The notes beneath the pieces were generated by a model. It made no database searches, was not told where the DNA came from, and saw nothing but the letters and a program-made list of their open reading frames with translations. A DNA stretch of 10,336 bases, taken from NCBI GenBank assembly GCA_964533585.1, contig CAZHMM010000138.1:1-10336 (forward strand). Reading direction: 5' to 3'. Both the position numbers and the translations under genes were made by a program. Source of the DNA: Elioraea sp964533585. Its GTDB lineage: Bacteria > Pseudomonadota > Alphaproteobacteria > Acetobacterales > Acetobacteraceae. Shown piece by piece: positions 1-9,895 of this stretch. Numbering within the stretch: position 1 is the stretch's first letter; every line of letters starts with the position of its first letter.

Positions 1-1397
1 TGGTCGCCGTCGAAGTCGGCGTTGAAGGCCGTGCAGACCAGCGGGTGCAGCTGGATCGCCTTGCCCTCGATCAGCACGGGCTCGAAGGCCTGGATGCCGA
101 GGCGGTGCAGGGTCGGCGCGCGGTTGAGCAGAACGGGATGCTCACGGATCACCTCCTCGAGGATGTCCCACACCTCGGGACGCTCCTTCTCGACCATCCG
201 CTTGGCGGCCTTGATGGTGGTGGCGAGGTTGTACTTCTCGAGCTTGGAGTAGATGAACGGCTTGAACAGCTCGAGCGCCATCTTCTTCGGCAGCCCGCAC
301 TGATGCAGCTTCAGCTCCGGCCCGACCACGATCACCGAGCGGCCCGAGTAGTCCACGCGCTTGCCGAGCAGGTTCTGGCGGAACCGTCCCTGCTTGCCCT
401 TCAGCATGTCGGAGAGCGACTTCAGCGGCCGCTTGTTCGCCCCGGTGATCGCGCGGCCGCGCCGGCCGTTGTCGAACAGCGCGTCCACCGCCTCCTGCAG
501 CATGCGCTTCTCGTTGCGCACGATGATGTCGGGGGCGCGAAGCTCGATCAGGCGCTTCAGGCGGTTGTTGCGGTTGATCACGCGCCGGTAGAGGTCGTTC
601 AGGTCCGAGGTCGCGAAGCGGCCGCCGTCGAGCGGCACGAGCGGACGAAGCTCGGGCGGAATGACCGGCACGACGTCGAGGATCATCCACTCCGGCCGCG
701 CGCCGCTCTCGAGGAAGGCCTCGATCAGCTTCAGCCGCTTCACCAGCTTCTTCCGCTTGGCCTCGGAGGTCGTCTCGCGCAGCTCGACGCGCAGCCTGGT
801 CTTCTCGGCCGCGAGATCGATCCCCGCGAGCACGCCCTTGATCGCCTCGGCGCCGATGCCGACCGAGAACGCGTCCTCGCCGAACTCGTCGATCTTCGCC
901 TGGTACTGCTCCTCGGAGACGAGCTGGTGCAGCTTCAGGTCGGTGAGCCCAGGCTCAAGCACCATGTAGCTCTCGAAGTAGAGAACCTTCTCGATCTCCT
1001 TAAGCGTCATGTCGACGATCAGGCCGATCCGCGAGGGCAGCGACTTCAGGAACCAGATATGCGCGACCGGGCTCGCAAGCTCGATATGGCCCATCCGCTC
1101 GCGCCGCACCTTGGCGAGCGTCACCTCGACGCCGCACTTCTCGCAGATGATGCCGCGGAACTTCATCCGCTTGTACTTGCCGCACAGGCACTCGTAGTCC
1201 TTGATCGGCCCGAAGATGCGCGCGCAGAACAGCCCGTCCCGCTCCGGCTTGAAGGTGCGGTAGTTGATCGTCTCCGGCTTCTTGATCTCGCCGTAGGACC
1301 AGGAGCGGATCTGCTCCGGGCTCGCGATCGAGATCTTGATCTGGTCGAAGGTCAGGGCGCCCGACTGCTGGCCCAGGATCTTCATCAGCTCGTTCAT
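1..1397 (-). CDS. rpoC: DNA-directed RNA polymerase subunit beta' (N-terminal 465 residues, 3' end outside window)
   Basis: RpoC forms the clamp and most of the active centre of RNA polymerase. The frame starts M-N-E-L-M-K-I-L and reads without a break to the window edge. The first zinc site is intact: C70, C72, C85 and C88, the same numbers as in E. coli. Clamp and lid/rudder sequence follows (N-R-N-N-R-L-K-R-L near residue 270, then G-R-F-R-Q-N-L-L-G-K-R-V-D-Y-S-G-R near 340, and N-R-A-P-T-L-H-R-L-G before the edge). The last complete codons are the N-A-D-F-D-G-D motif with the three Mg2+-binding aspartates D461, D463 and D465. The start has a GAGG Shine-Dalgarno (1406-1409) 8 nt upstream. 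The gene lies 88 bp downstream of rpoB in the same direction, as in nearly all bacteria. Only the C-terminal part (trigger loop, second zinc site) is missing, because the window ends. The identification is certain. Confidence 0.99.
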   Translation of the reverse strand, partial: MNELMKILGQQSGALTFDQIKISIASPEQIRSWSYGEIKKPETINYRTFKPERDGLFCARIFGPIKDYECLCGKYKRMKFRGIICEKCGVEVTLAKVRRERMGHIELASPVAHIWFLKSLPSRIGLIVDMTLKEIEKVLYFESYMVLEPGLTDLKLHQLVSEEQYQAKIDEFGEDAFSVGIGAEAIKGVLAGIDLAAEKTRLRVELRETTSEAKRKKLVKRLKLIEAFLESGARPEWMILDVVPVIPPELRPLVPLDGGRFATSDLNDLYRRVINRNNRLKRLIELRAPDIIVRNEKRMLQEAVDALFDNGRRGRAITGANKRPLKSLSDMLKGKQGRFRQNLLGKRVDYSGRSVIVVGPELKLHQCGLPKKMALELFKPFIYSKLEKYNLATTIKAAKRMVEKERPEVWDILEEVIREHPVLLNRAPTLHRLGIQAFEPVLIEGKAIQLHPLVCTAFNADFDGD

Positions 1398-1485
1398 CGT
1401 CTCATCCTCGCTTCTGCCGGATGCGCCCCGGCACTGCGAACGGAACTCTCAAAGCGGACGGCGATCCTGACGGACCGCCACCGCA
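1398..1485 (-). other. rpoB-rpoC intergenic spacer with rpoC ribosome binding site
   Basis: This 88-bp gap separates the rpoB stop from the rpoC start. It contains the rpoC Shine-Dalgarno GAGG at 1406-1409, 8 nt before the ATG. I see no convincing terminator or promoter, so co-transcription of rpoB and rpoC is expected. The ten bases up to and including the start codon (TGAGACGATG) are identical to those in front of rplL. Confidence 0.6.
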
Positions 1486-5661
<4,176 letters not shown>

Positions 5662-5827
5662 CGACCTGCCCCCATGCTGGCTGGAGCCGGAACACCCGGA
5701 ATGGCGGACCCTGCCCGGCCGGGACGGCGGCCGGTTGCCGAAACAGCGGATGCCGGGCGGAGGAGGGTCACCCCCGCCCGGCACCGCATGGCGGCCGAGG
5801 CCGCCCTATGCATCAAGTCGCGCCCGC
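5662..5827 (-). promoter_or_regulatory. rplL-rpoB intergenic region: candidate attenuator or RNA-processing site
   Basis: This 166-bp spacer contains two stem-loops shortly after the rplL stop. The first is GGCGGCC/GGCCGCC at 5790-5805 (7 complementary bases with a 2-nt gap, so in practice 6 bp with a 4-nt loop). The second is a perfect 10-bp stem, 5751-5760 with 5774-5783, capped by GGG/CCC with a 3-nt loop and a 4-nt bulge. Neither is followed by a U tract, so they do not look like full intrinsic terminators. In E. coli this spacer holds a partial attenuator and an RNase III site that lower rpoBC expression relative to rplJL. An equivalent role here is inferred from position and structure only. 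Confidence 0.55.
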
Positions 5828-6208
5828 TCACTTGATCTCGACGGTCGCGCCCTGCTCCTCGAGCACCTTCTTGATCTTGTCCGCCTCGTCCTTGTTCACG
5901 CCGGCCTTCACTTCCTTCGGCGCACCCTCGACGAGATCCTTGGCCTCCTTCAGGCCGAGACCCGTGATCGTGCGGATCTCCTTGATCACGTTGATCTTCT
6001 TCTCGCCGGCCTTGGCCAGGATCACGGTGAACTCGGTCTGCGCCTCGGCCGCCGGAGCCGCCGCGGCACCCGCCGCCGGGGCCGCCGCCACCGCCACCGG
6101 CGCGGCCGCCGACACGCCCCACTTCTCCTCGAGCATCTTCGAGAGCTCGGCCGCCTCGAGCACCGTCAGCGTCGAGAGCTCATCCACCAGCTTCGCCAGA
6201 TCAGCCAT
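5828..6208 (-). CDS. rplL: 50S ribosomal protein L7/L12
   Basis: L7/L12 is the multicopy acidic stalk protein that recruits and activates the translational GTPases. The 126-residue product has the normal three parts. Residues 1-32 are the N-terminal dimerisation and L10-binding helices (M-A-D-L-A-K-L-V-D-E-L-S). Residues about 33-56 are a flexible alanine/proline/valine hinge. Residues 57-126 are the globular factor-binding domain, with E-A-Q-T-E-F-T-V-I-L, G-L-G-L-K-E-A-K-D-L-V-E and a final V-E-I-K. The ATG has an AAGGA Shine-Dalgarno (6217-6221) 8 nt upstream. It follows rplJ by 84 bp and precedes rpoB by 166 bp. Having its own good ribosome binding site fits the need for several L12 copies per L10. 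Length and sequence are typical, and nothing is missing. Confidence 0.99.
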   Translation of the reverse strand: MADLAKLVDELSTLTVLEAAELSKMLEEKWGVSAAAPVAVAAAPAAGAAAAPAAEAQTEFTVILAKAGEKKINVIKEIRTITGLGLKEAKDLVEGAPKEVKAGVNKDEADKIKKVLEEQGATVEIK

Positions 6209-6292
6209 CGTCTCAGTCCTTGTATCTTGCGGTTCGATCTTCTGCTCGCAACCCGGACCATCCGGGCCGCGCATCACGTCTTCGGAAGGCCC
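6209..6292 (-). other. rplJ-rplL intergenic spacer with small stem-loop
   Basis: This 84-bp spacer holds the rplL Shine-Dalgarno (6217-6221) and a perfect 6-bp inverted repeat CCCGGA-CCA-TCCGGG at 6252-6266. There is no U tract, so it is not a terminator. It may be a processing or stability element between the L10 and L12 messages. Confidence 0.4.
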
Positions 6293-6811
6293 TCAGGCCG
6301 CCTCGTCCTTCTTCGCGTAGGCACCGATCACGCGGGCCACCTGGCCGGCCGGGGCCGCGAGCACGCTCGCGATCCTGGTGGCCGGGGTCTTGATCATGCC
6401 GATCAGCCTCGCGCGGAGCTCATCGAGCGAGGGCAGCTCGGCGAGCGCCTTCACCCCTTCCGCGTTCAGCGTCTGGGTGCCGAGCGCACCCCCGACAATC
6501 ACAAGCTTCTCGTTGGCCTTGGCGAACGTCACGACGGTCTTGGCCGCCGCCACCGGGTCCGATGACCACGCAAGCGCGGTCGGACCCGTCAGCATCGGCG
6601 CTATCCCGTCGAACCGGGTGCCCTGAAGGGCGAGACTGGCCAGACGGTTCTTCGCGACCCGGAAGGTCGCCCCGGCATCCCGCATCCGTGCGCGCAGGTC
6701 CGACACCTCCGCCACCGTCAGCCCCGCATTGCGGGTGACGACGACGATCGACGTCTCCTGGAACACGGCGGCGAGCGAGGCAACGACCTCCCGCTTCTCC
6801 GTACGGTCCAC
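6293..6811 (-). CDS. rplJ: 50S ribosomal protein L10
   Basis: L10 anchors L7/L12 dimers to the ribosome and, in E. coli, represses its own operon by binding the rplJ leader as the L10-L12 complex. The 172-residue product starts at GTG, giving M-D-R-T-E-K-R-E-V-V-A-S-L, the usual alphaproteobacterial N terminus. A GGAG Shine-Dalgarno (6819-6822) sits 7 nt upstream. The conserved core is visible: G-L-T-V-A-E-V-S-D-L-R, then F-R-V-A-K-N-R-L-A (rRNA-binding region), then T-G-P-T-A-L-A-W. The C-terminal helix (about residues 135-165) that binds L12 dimers is present. The frame stays open to 6958, but that upstream part is G/R/P-rich and does not resemble L10. The GTG start just downstream of a stable hairpin (6828-6855) fits translational control. 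Confidence 0.98.
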   Translation of the reverse strand: MDRTEKREVVASLAAVFQETSIVVVTRNAGLTVAEVSDLRARMRDAGATFRVAKNRLASLALQGTRFDGIAPMLTGPTALAWSSDPVAAAKTVVTFAKANEKLVIVGGALGTQTLNAEGVKALAELPSLDELRARLIGMIKTPATRIASVLAAPAGQVARVIGAYAKKDEAA

Positions 6812-6827
6812 GTCCCGTCTCCATCGC

Positions 6828-6855
6828 TTCGGCCCGGGACCACCCCGGGGCCGAA
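6828..6855 (-). promoter_or_regulatory. Stem-loop directly upstream of the rplJ ribosome binding site
   Basis: The arms TTCGGCCC (6828-6835) and GGGCCGAA (6848-6855) are perfectly complementary. The interior can add GGG/CCC with a 4-nt loop and a 2-nt bulge. On the transcript the structure ends 5 nt before the GGAG Shine-Dalgarno of rplJ, so it could modulate ribosome access or present the L10 binding site. Confidence 0.5.
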
Positions 6856-7110
6856 CTGCCCATGGACCATCCGCCTTCCGGACAGGCCGGCGGCCAGATG
6901 GCCCGGTTCGCCTGTCCAGACGCAGAAGACCGAACCGCGAATGAGGCCCCCGCCGCACCGCCCTGGTGCGCCGGACGCCCTCCTCGCAATCCGTTCCTCC
7001 TGTCTACCGCCTGCGGGCCTCCCGGCCCTTCACGGGGAGCGCCGTGGCGCCGCCCCACACACGGTCTCGGACAGGGTGCGGTGCGGCGATACCCTGCCGC
7101 CCCGCGTTTC

Positions 7111-7134
7111 CCGCCGCCGGTCGCCCGGCGGCGG
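7111..7134 (-). promoter_or_regulatory. 10-bp GC hairpin with GNRA loop after rplA
   Basis: Perfect inverted repeat CCGCCGCCGG/CCGGCGGCGG with a 4-nt loop (GCGA on the transcribed strand), starting 18 bp after the rplA stop codon. The bases after it (GGAAACGCGG) are not U-rich, so this is at most a weak or Rho-assisted terminator. A mRNA-stabilising or processing role between rplKA and rplJL is equally possible. Confidence 0.5.
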
Positions 7135-7152
7135 AACTCGTGCGCCGCGCCG

Positions 7153-7848
7153 TCAGGTCGACAGCGAGGCGGGATCCACCTTCACGCCCGGCCCCATGGT
7201 CGAGGAGAGCGCGACCTTCTTGATGTAGGTGCCCTTCGCCCCCGACGGCTTGGCCTTGGCGATCGCGTCGATGAAGGCGCGCGCGTTCTCGGCGAGCTTC
7301 TCCTCCGGGAACGACGCCTTGCCGATCCCGGCATGCACGATGCCGGCCTTCTCGGCGCGGAACTCGACCTGGCCGGCCTTGGCGGCCTGCACGGCCCCCT
7401 TCACGTCCATCGTCACCGTGCCGAGCTTCGGGTTCGGCATCAGCCCCCGGGGGCCGAGCACCTTCCCGAGCCGGCCCACCAGGGCCATCATGTCCGGCGT
7501 GGCGATGCAGCGGTCGAAGTCCATCTTGCCGCCCTGCACGACTTCCGCGAGGTCCTCGGCGCCGACCACATCCGCGCCGGCGGCCTTCGCCTCCTCGGCC
7601 TTCGCCCCCTTGGCGAACACGGCGACCCGCAGCGTCTTGCCGGTGCCGTTCGGCAGCGAGGTCATGCCGCGCACGTTCTGGTCGGCGTGGCGCGGATCGA
7701 TGCCCAGGTTCATCGAGATCTCGACGGTCTCGTCGAACTTGGCCTTGGCGTTCTGCTTGACGATTCGCACCGCCTCATCGAGCGGGTAGGCCTTCTGCGC
7801 ATCGAACCCCTTGTAGAGCGCGACGAGTCGCTTGCCACCATCGGCCAT
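7153..7848 (-). CDS. rplA: 50S ribosomal protein L1
   Basis: L1 forms the mobile stalk at the E site of the large subunit and helps release deacylated tRNA. In E. coli free L1 represses translation of the rplKA message. The 231-residue product is close to the usual 230-235. Recognisable parts are M-A-D-G-G-K-R-L near the start, D-E-T-V-E-I-S-M-N-L-G-I-D-P-R-H-A-D-Q-N-V-R-G (about residues 39-61), the signature K-V-L-G-P-R-G-L-M-P-N-P-K-L-G-T-V (about 129-145), and G-T-Y-I-K-K-V-A-L-S-S-T-M-G-P-G-V near the end. Only 3 bp separate its ATG from the rplK stop. Its GGAGG Shine-Dalgarno (7857-7861) therefore lies inside the end of rplK, 8 nt from the start, which suggests translational coupling. 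All features are standard. Confidence 0.99.
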   Translation of the reverse strand: MADGGKRLVALYKGFDAQKAYPLDEAVRIVKQNAKAKFDETVEISMNLGIDPRHADQNVRGMTSLPNGTGKTLRVAVFAKGAKAEEAKAAGADVVGAEDLAEVVQGGKMDFDRCIATPDMMALVGRLGKVLGPRGLMPNPKLGTVTMDVKGAVQAAKAGQVEFRAEKAGIVHAGIGKASFPEEKLAENARAFIDAIAKAKPSGAKGTYIKKVALSSTMGPGVKVDPASLST

Positions 7849-7851
7849 CGC

Positions 7852-8286
7852 TCAGCCCTCCACCACTTCGAGGCCCATGGAGCGGGCGGAGCCGGCGAGC
7901 ATGCGCATCGCCGCCTCCTCGTCATAGGCGTTCATGTCCTTCATCTTGACCTTGGCGATCTCGCGCAGCTGCGCGGTCGTCACCTTGCCGATCTTCGCGC
8001 CCTTGCCCGGGGCGGTTGACCCCTTCTCGAGCTTGGCCGCACGCAGCAGGAAATGCGTGTTCGGCGGGGTCTTGGTGACGAAGGAGAAGGTGCGGTCGGC
8101 GTAGGCCGTGATCACCACCGGCGTCGGCGTGCCCGGCTCGATCGACTGGGTTGCCGCATTGAACTCCTTGCAGAACTGCATGATGTTGAGGCCGCGCTGA
8201 CCGAGCGCGGGACCCACCGGCGGGGACGGGTTCGCCTTCCCAGCCGGGATCTGCAGCTTGATGTACCCGACGATCTTCTTCGCCAT
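7852..8286 (-). CDS. rplK: 50S ribosomal protein L11
   Basis: L11 binds the GTPase-associated region of 23S rRNA, contacts elongation factors, and is needed for RelA activation and thiostrepton action. The 144-residue product begins M-A-K-K-I-V-G-Y-I-K-L-Q-I-P-A-G-K-A. The proline-rich linker and drug-contact segment N-P-S-P-P-V-G-P-A-L-G-Q-R-G follows, with P22 and P26 in the same positions as E. coli. The C-terminal RNA-binding domain (about 75-144) contains L-R-E-I-A-K-V-K-M-K-D-M-N-A and ends G-L-E-V-V-E-G. The ATG has an AGGGG Shine-Dalgarno (8293-8297) 6 nt away, itself inside a perfect inverted repeat. It is the first gene of the cluster and has its own promoter-like sequence 88-116 bp upstream. 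Unusually, secE and nusG are not next to it. Confidence 0.99.
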   Translation of the reverse strand: MAKKIVGYIKLQIPAGKANPSPPVGPALGQRGLNIMQFCKEFNAATQSIEPGTPTPVVITAYADRTFSFVTKTPPNTHFLLRAAKLEKGSTAPGKGAKIGKVTTAQLREIAKVKMKDMNAYDEEAAMRMLAGSARSMGLEVVEG

Positions 8287-8292
8287 CTCTCA

Positions 8293-8308
8293 CCCCTGGT
8301 TCCAGGGG
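8293..8308 (-). promoter_or_regulatory. Hairpin enclosing the rplK Shine-Dalgarno
   Basis: CCCCTGG (8293-8299) and CCAGGGG (8302-8308) are perfectly complementary around TT, giving realistically 6 bp with a 4-nt loop. On the transcript the 3' arm is the AGGGG that serves as Shine-Dalgarno for rplK, 6 nt before the ATG. Folding would hide it from the ribosome, a plausible switch for L1-dependent or other translational control. Confidence 0.5.
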
Positions 8309-8320
8309 GCCGCGGTGCCT

Positions 8321-8350
8321 GCGGGATGCGCGCAAACGCACCCCTCCCGC
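8321..8350 (-). promoter_or_regulatory. Bulged stem-loop in the rplK leader
   Basis: The outer helix GCGGGA/TCCCGC (8321-8326 with 8345-8350) and the inner helix TGCG/CGCA (8327-8330 with 8337-8340) are separated by a one-sided 4-nt bulge. Two helices with an asymmetric internal loop is the general shape of L1 binding sites on mRNA and 23S rRNA. I did not match the conserved L1 loop bases, so the assignment is a guess from shape and position. Confidence 0.35.
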
Positions 8351-8373
8351 GTCCCGTTGTCTGCGAGCGGGCG

Positions 8374-8402
8374 GGTATAGGCGTGCCGCCGGAGACTGTC
8401 CA
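8374..8402 (-). promoter_or_regulatory. Sigma70-like promoter for rplK-rplA
   Basis: Reading leftward, TGGACA (8397-8402, 5 of 6 matches to TTGACA) is followed after exactly 17 bp by TATACC (8374-8379, 4 of 6 matches to TATAAT). Transcription would begin near 8367 and give an rplK leader of about 80 nt. It lies between divergent genes and is the best promoter match I found in front of the ribosomal cluster. Confidence 0.6.
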
Positions 8403-8423
8403 GCCCCAAATGCGCGGCTGTCA

Positions 8424-9848
8424 ATGCCCCTGACGAGGGTCAGCCCCGACGACCCCGCCCCCTCCCGCCCGCCGCGGCTGACCGCGCTGGTGGTGGCCGC
8501 GGCCCTGTTCATGCAGAACATGGACAGCACGGTGATCGCCACCGCGCTGCCCGCCATGGCGGCCGGCTTCGGCTCGGATGTGGTGACGCTGTCGCTGGCG
8601 CTGACCGCCTACATGCTGAGCCTGGCGGTGTTCATCCCGGCCTCGGGCTGGCTGGCGGACCGGTTCGGCGCGCGGCGGGTGTTCCAGGCCGCGATCGTGG
8701 TGTTCACGCTCGGCTCGGCGCTCTGCGGGCTGGCGCCCTCCCTCCCCTTCCTGGTGGCGGCGCGGATCGTGCAGGGCATGGGCGGGGCGCTGATGGTGCC
8801 GGTGGGGCGGCTGGTGATGCTGCGCTCGGTGCCGAAGAGCCAGTTGGTGAATGCCATGGCCTGGCTGTCGATCCCGGCGCTGATCGGGCCGCTGCTCGGC
8901 CCTCCCGTGGGCGGGCTGATCGTCACCCATGTCTCGTGGCGCTGGATCTTCGCGCTCAACATCCCGGTCGGGCTGATCGGGCTGGTGCTGGCGACCCGCG
9001 TGATCCCGGAGACCCGCGGCACCGCGAGCCGGCAGCTGGACGGGCCGGGGCTCGCGCTGTCGGGGGTGGCGCTGGCGGGCATCATCCTGGGCGGGGAGCT
9101 GTTGACGAAGCCGGTGCTGGGGGTGCCGGCGGGGCTTGGGGTGCTGGCGCTCGGGCTGACCGCGGGTGCGGTCTATCTGCGCCATGCGCGGCGGAGCGCG
9201 CGGCCGGTGCTGGACCTGCGGCTGCTGTCGGTGCCGAGTTTCGGGCTGTCGGTGGCGGCGGGGACGTTGTTCCGCATCGGCGTGGGCGCGATCCCGTTCC
9301 TGCTGCCGAGCATGATCCAGGTCGGGTTCGGGTGGAGTGCGGCCGAGGCGGGGTTGATCACCTTCTCGGCGAGTGTGGGGGCGATCGCGATGAAAGTGGC
9401 GGCGGCCCCCCTGCTGCGCCGCTTCGGCTTCCGCCGGCTGCTGGTGGCGAACGGGGTGGCCTCGGCGGCCTCGATCGGGGCGATGGGGCTGCTGGGGGCG
9501 GCGTGGCCGGTGTGGGCCATGCATCTGATGCTGGCGGTGGGCGGGTTCTTCCGCAGCCTGCAGTTCACCGCCTTCAACACCGTGGCCTTCGCCGACATCC
9601 GCCGCCACCGCACGGCGGACGCGACCGGGTTCTATTCGACCGCGCAGCAGGTCTCGTTGACGCTGGGGGTGGTGGCGGCCGCCGGCGCCCTGGAGACGGC
9701 GATGCGCGTCTCGGGGCACGCTGTGCCGGGCGCAGGCGACTTCTCGGCGGCGTTCTTCGCGGTGACGCTGGTGGCGGTGCTGGCGGTGCCGGTCTGCCTG
9801 CGTCTGCCGCCGGACGCGGGCGACGTGATGGCGGGACGGGGTGGGTAG
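8424..9848 (+). CDS. MFS transporter, DHA2-type (EmrB/QacA-like) drug:H+ antiporter
   Basis: This 474-residue inner-membrane protein shows about 14 hydrophobic helices, the topology of the DHA2 branch of the major facilitator superfamily. These antiporters export drugs or other small molecules in exchange for protons. Visible motifs are M-D-S-T-V-I-A-T-A-L-P in helix 1 (D34, DHA2 motif D1), G-W-L-A-D-R-F-G-A-R-R at 75-85 (motif A), R-I-V-Q-G-M-G-G at 114-121 (motif B, R114) and G-P-L-L-G-P-P-V-G-G at 155-164 (antiporter motif C). The substrate cannot be read from sequence. The ATG has no clear Shine-Dalgarno, and no in-frame ATG was found just upstream. Translation could be leaderless or start elsewhere. 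It is divergent from rplK with 137 bp between start codons. No periplasmic adaptor (EmrA-like) gene or regulator is adjacent, so it probably acts alone. Confidence 0.9.
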   Translation: MPLTRVSPDDPAPSRPPRLTALVVAAALFMQNMDSTVIATALPAMAAGFGSDVVTLSLALTAYMLSLAVFIPASGWLADRFGARRVFQAAIVVFTLGSALCGLAPSLPFLVAARIVQGMGGALMVPVGRLVMLRSVPKSQLVNAMAWLSIPALIGPLLGPPVGGLIVTHVSWRWIFALNIPVGLIGLVLATRVIPETRGTASRQLDGPGLALSGVALAGIILGGELLTKPVLGVPAGLGVLALGLTAGAVYLRHARRSARPVLDLRLLSVPSFGLSVAAGTLFRIGVGAIPFLLPSMIQVGFGWSAAEAGLITFSASVGAIAMKVAAAPLLRRFGFRRLLVANGVASAASIGAMGLLGAAWPVWAMHLMLAVGGFFRSLQFTAFNTVAFADIRRHRTADATGFYSTAQQVSLTLGVVAAAGALETAMRVSGHAVPGAGDFSAAFFAVTLVAVLAVPVCLRLPPDAGDVMAGRGG

Positions 9849-9862
9849 ACGGGATGGGTGGT

Positions 9863-9895
9863 TTGGAGGGAAGGGCCAATGGCCCTTCCCTCCAA
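9863..9895 (+). terminator. Strong stem-loop after the MFS gene (probable terminator)
   Basis: Perfect 15-bp stem TTGGAGGGAAGGGCC / GGCCCTTCCCTCCAA with a 3-nt AAT loop, 14 bp after the MFS stop codon. It is followed by GTGTCTGTC, which is only moderately T-rich. It is the best terminator candidate in the window. Because its arms are symmetric it may also act on leftward transcription from the right edge. Confidence 0.7.

Larger units (their letters stand above)
6812..7152 (-). promoter_or_regulatory. rplJ leader region: candidate L10 autoregulatory RNA
   Basis: This 341-bp non-coding stretch lies between rplA and rplJ. Four stem-loops can be read in the transcribed strand. (1) 7111-7134 is a perfect 10-bp stem, CCGCCGCCGG/CCGGCGGCGG, with a GCGA loop of GNRA type, 18 bp after the rplA stop. 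(2) 7034-7056 has GGGG/CCCC and GCGC/GCGC helices around a small internal loop. (3) 6904-6937 has 7-bp arms CGGTTCG/CGAACCG enclosing 20 nt. (4) 6828-6855 is an 8-bp stem plus a GGG/CCC cap, ending 5 nt before the rplJ Shine-Dalgarno. A purine-rich AGGAGG (6996-7001 on the transcript) has no clear gene start behind it. Position and length match the L10 leader of other Proteobacteria. I could not match the kink-turn consensus, and I see no good sigma70 promoter here. Confidence 0.55.

Noticed and set aside
5662..5784. 41-codon N-terminal extension of rpoB
   Set aside because: The extension is P/G/R-rich, contains the stem-loop region, and does not match RpoB N termini. The start at 5661 does.
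6812..6958. Upstream in-frame extension of rplJ to an ATG at 6958
   Set aside because: The GTG at 6811 with GGAG 7 nt upstream gives the canonical L10 N terminus. The extension is low-complexity and lies over the structured leader.
7088..7096. TATCGC-like -10 box as a separate rplJ promoter
   Set aside because: No acceptable -35 hexamer at 16-18 bp. The similarity is weak in this GC-rich leader.
8419..8424. Perfect TTGACA on the minus strand as the rplK -35 box
   Set aside because: At 17-bp spacing the -10 position would read GGACAG, which is not promoter-like. TGGACA 17 bp from TATACC is better.
8421..9719. Minus-strand open frame of about 430 codons opposite the MFS gene
   Set aside because: Its product is almost only R, Q, H, P and G. 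The plus-strand frame has all DHA2 motifs, so this is a shadow.
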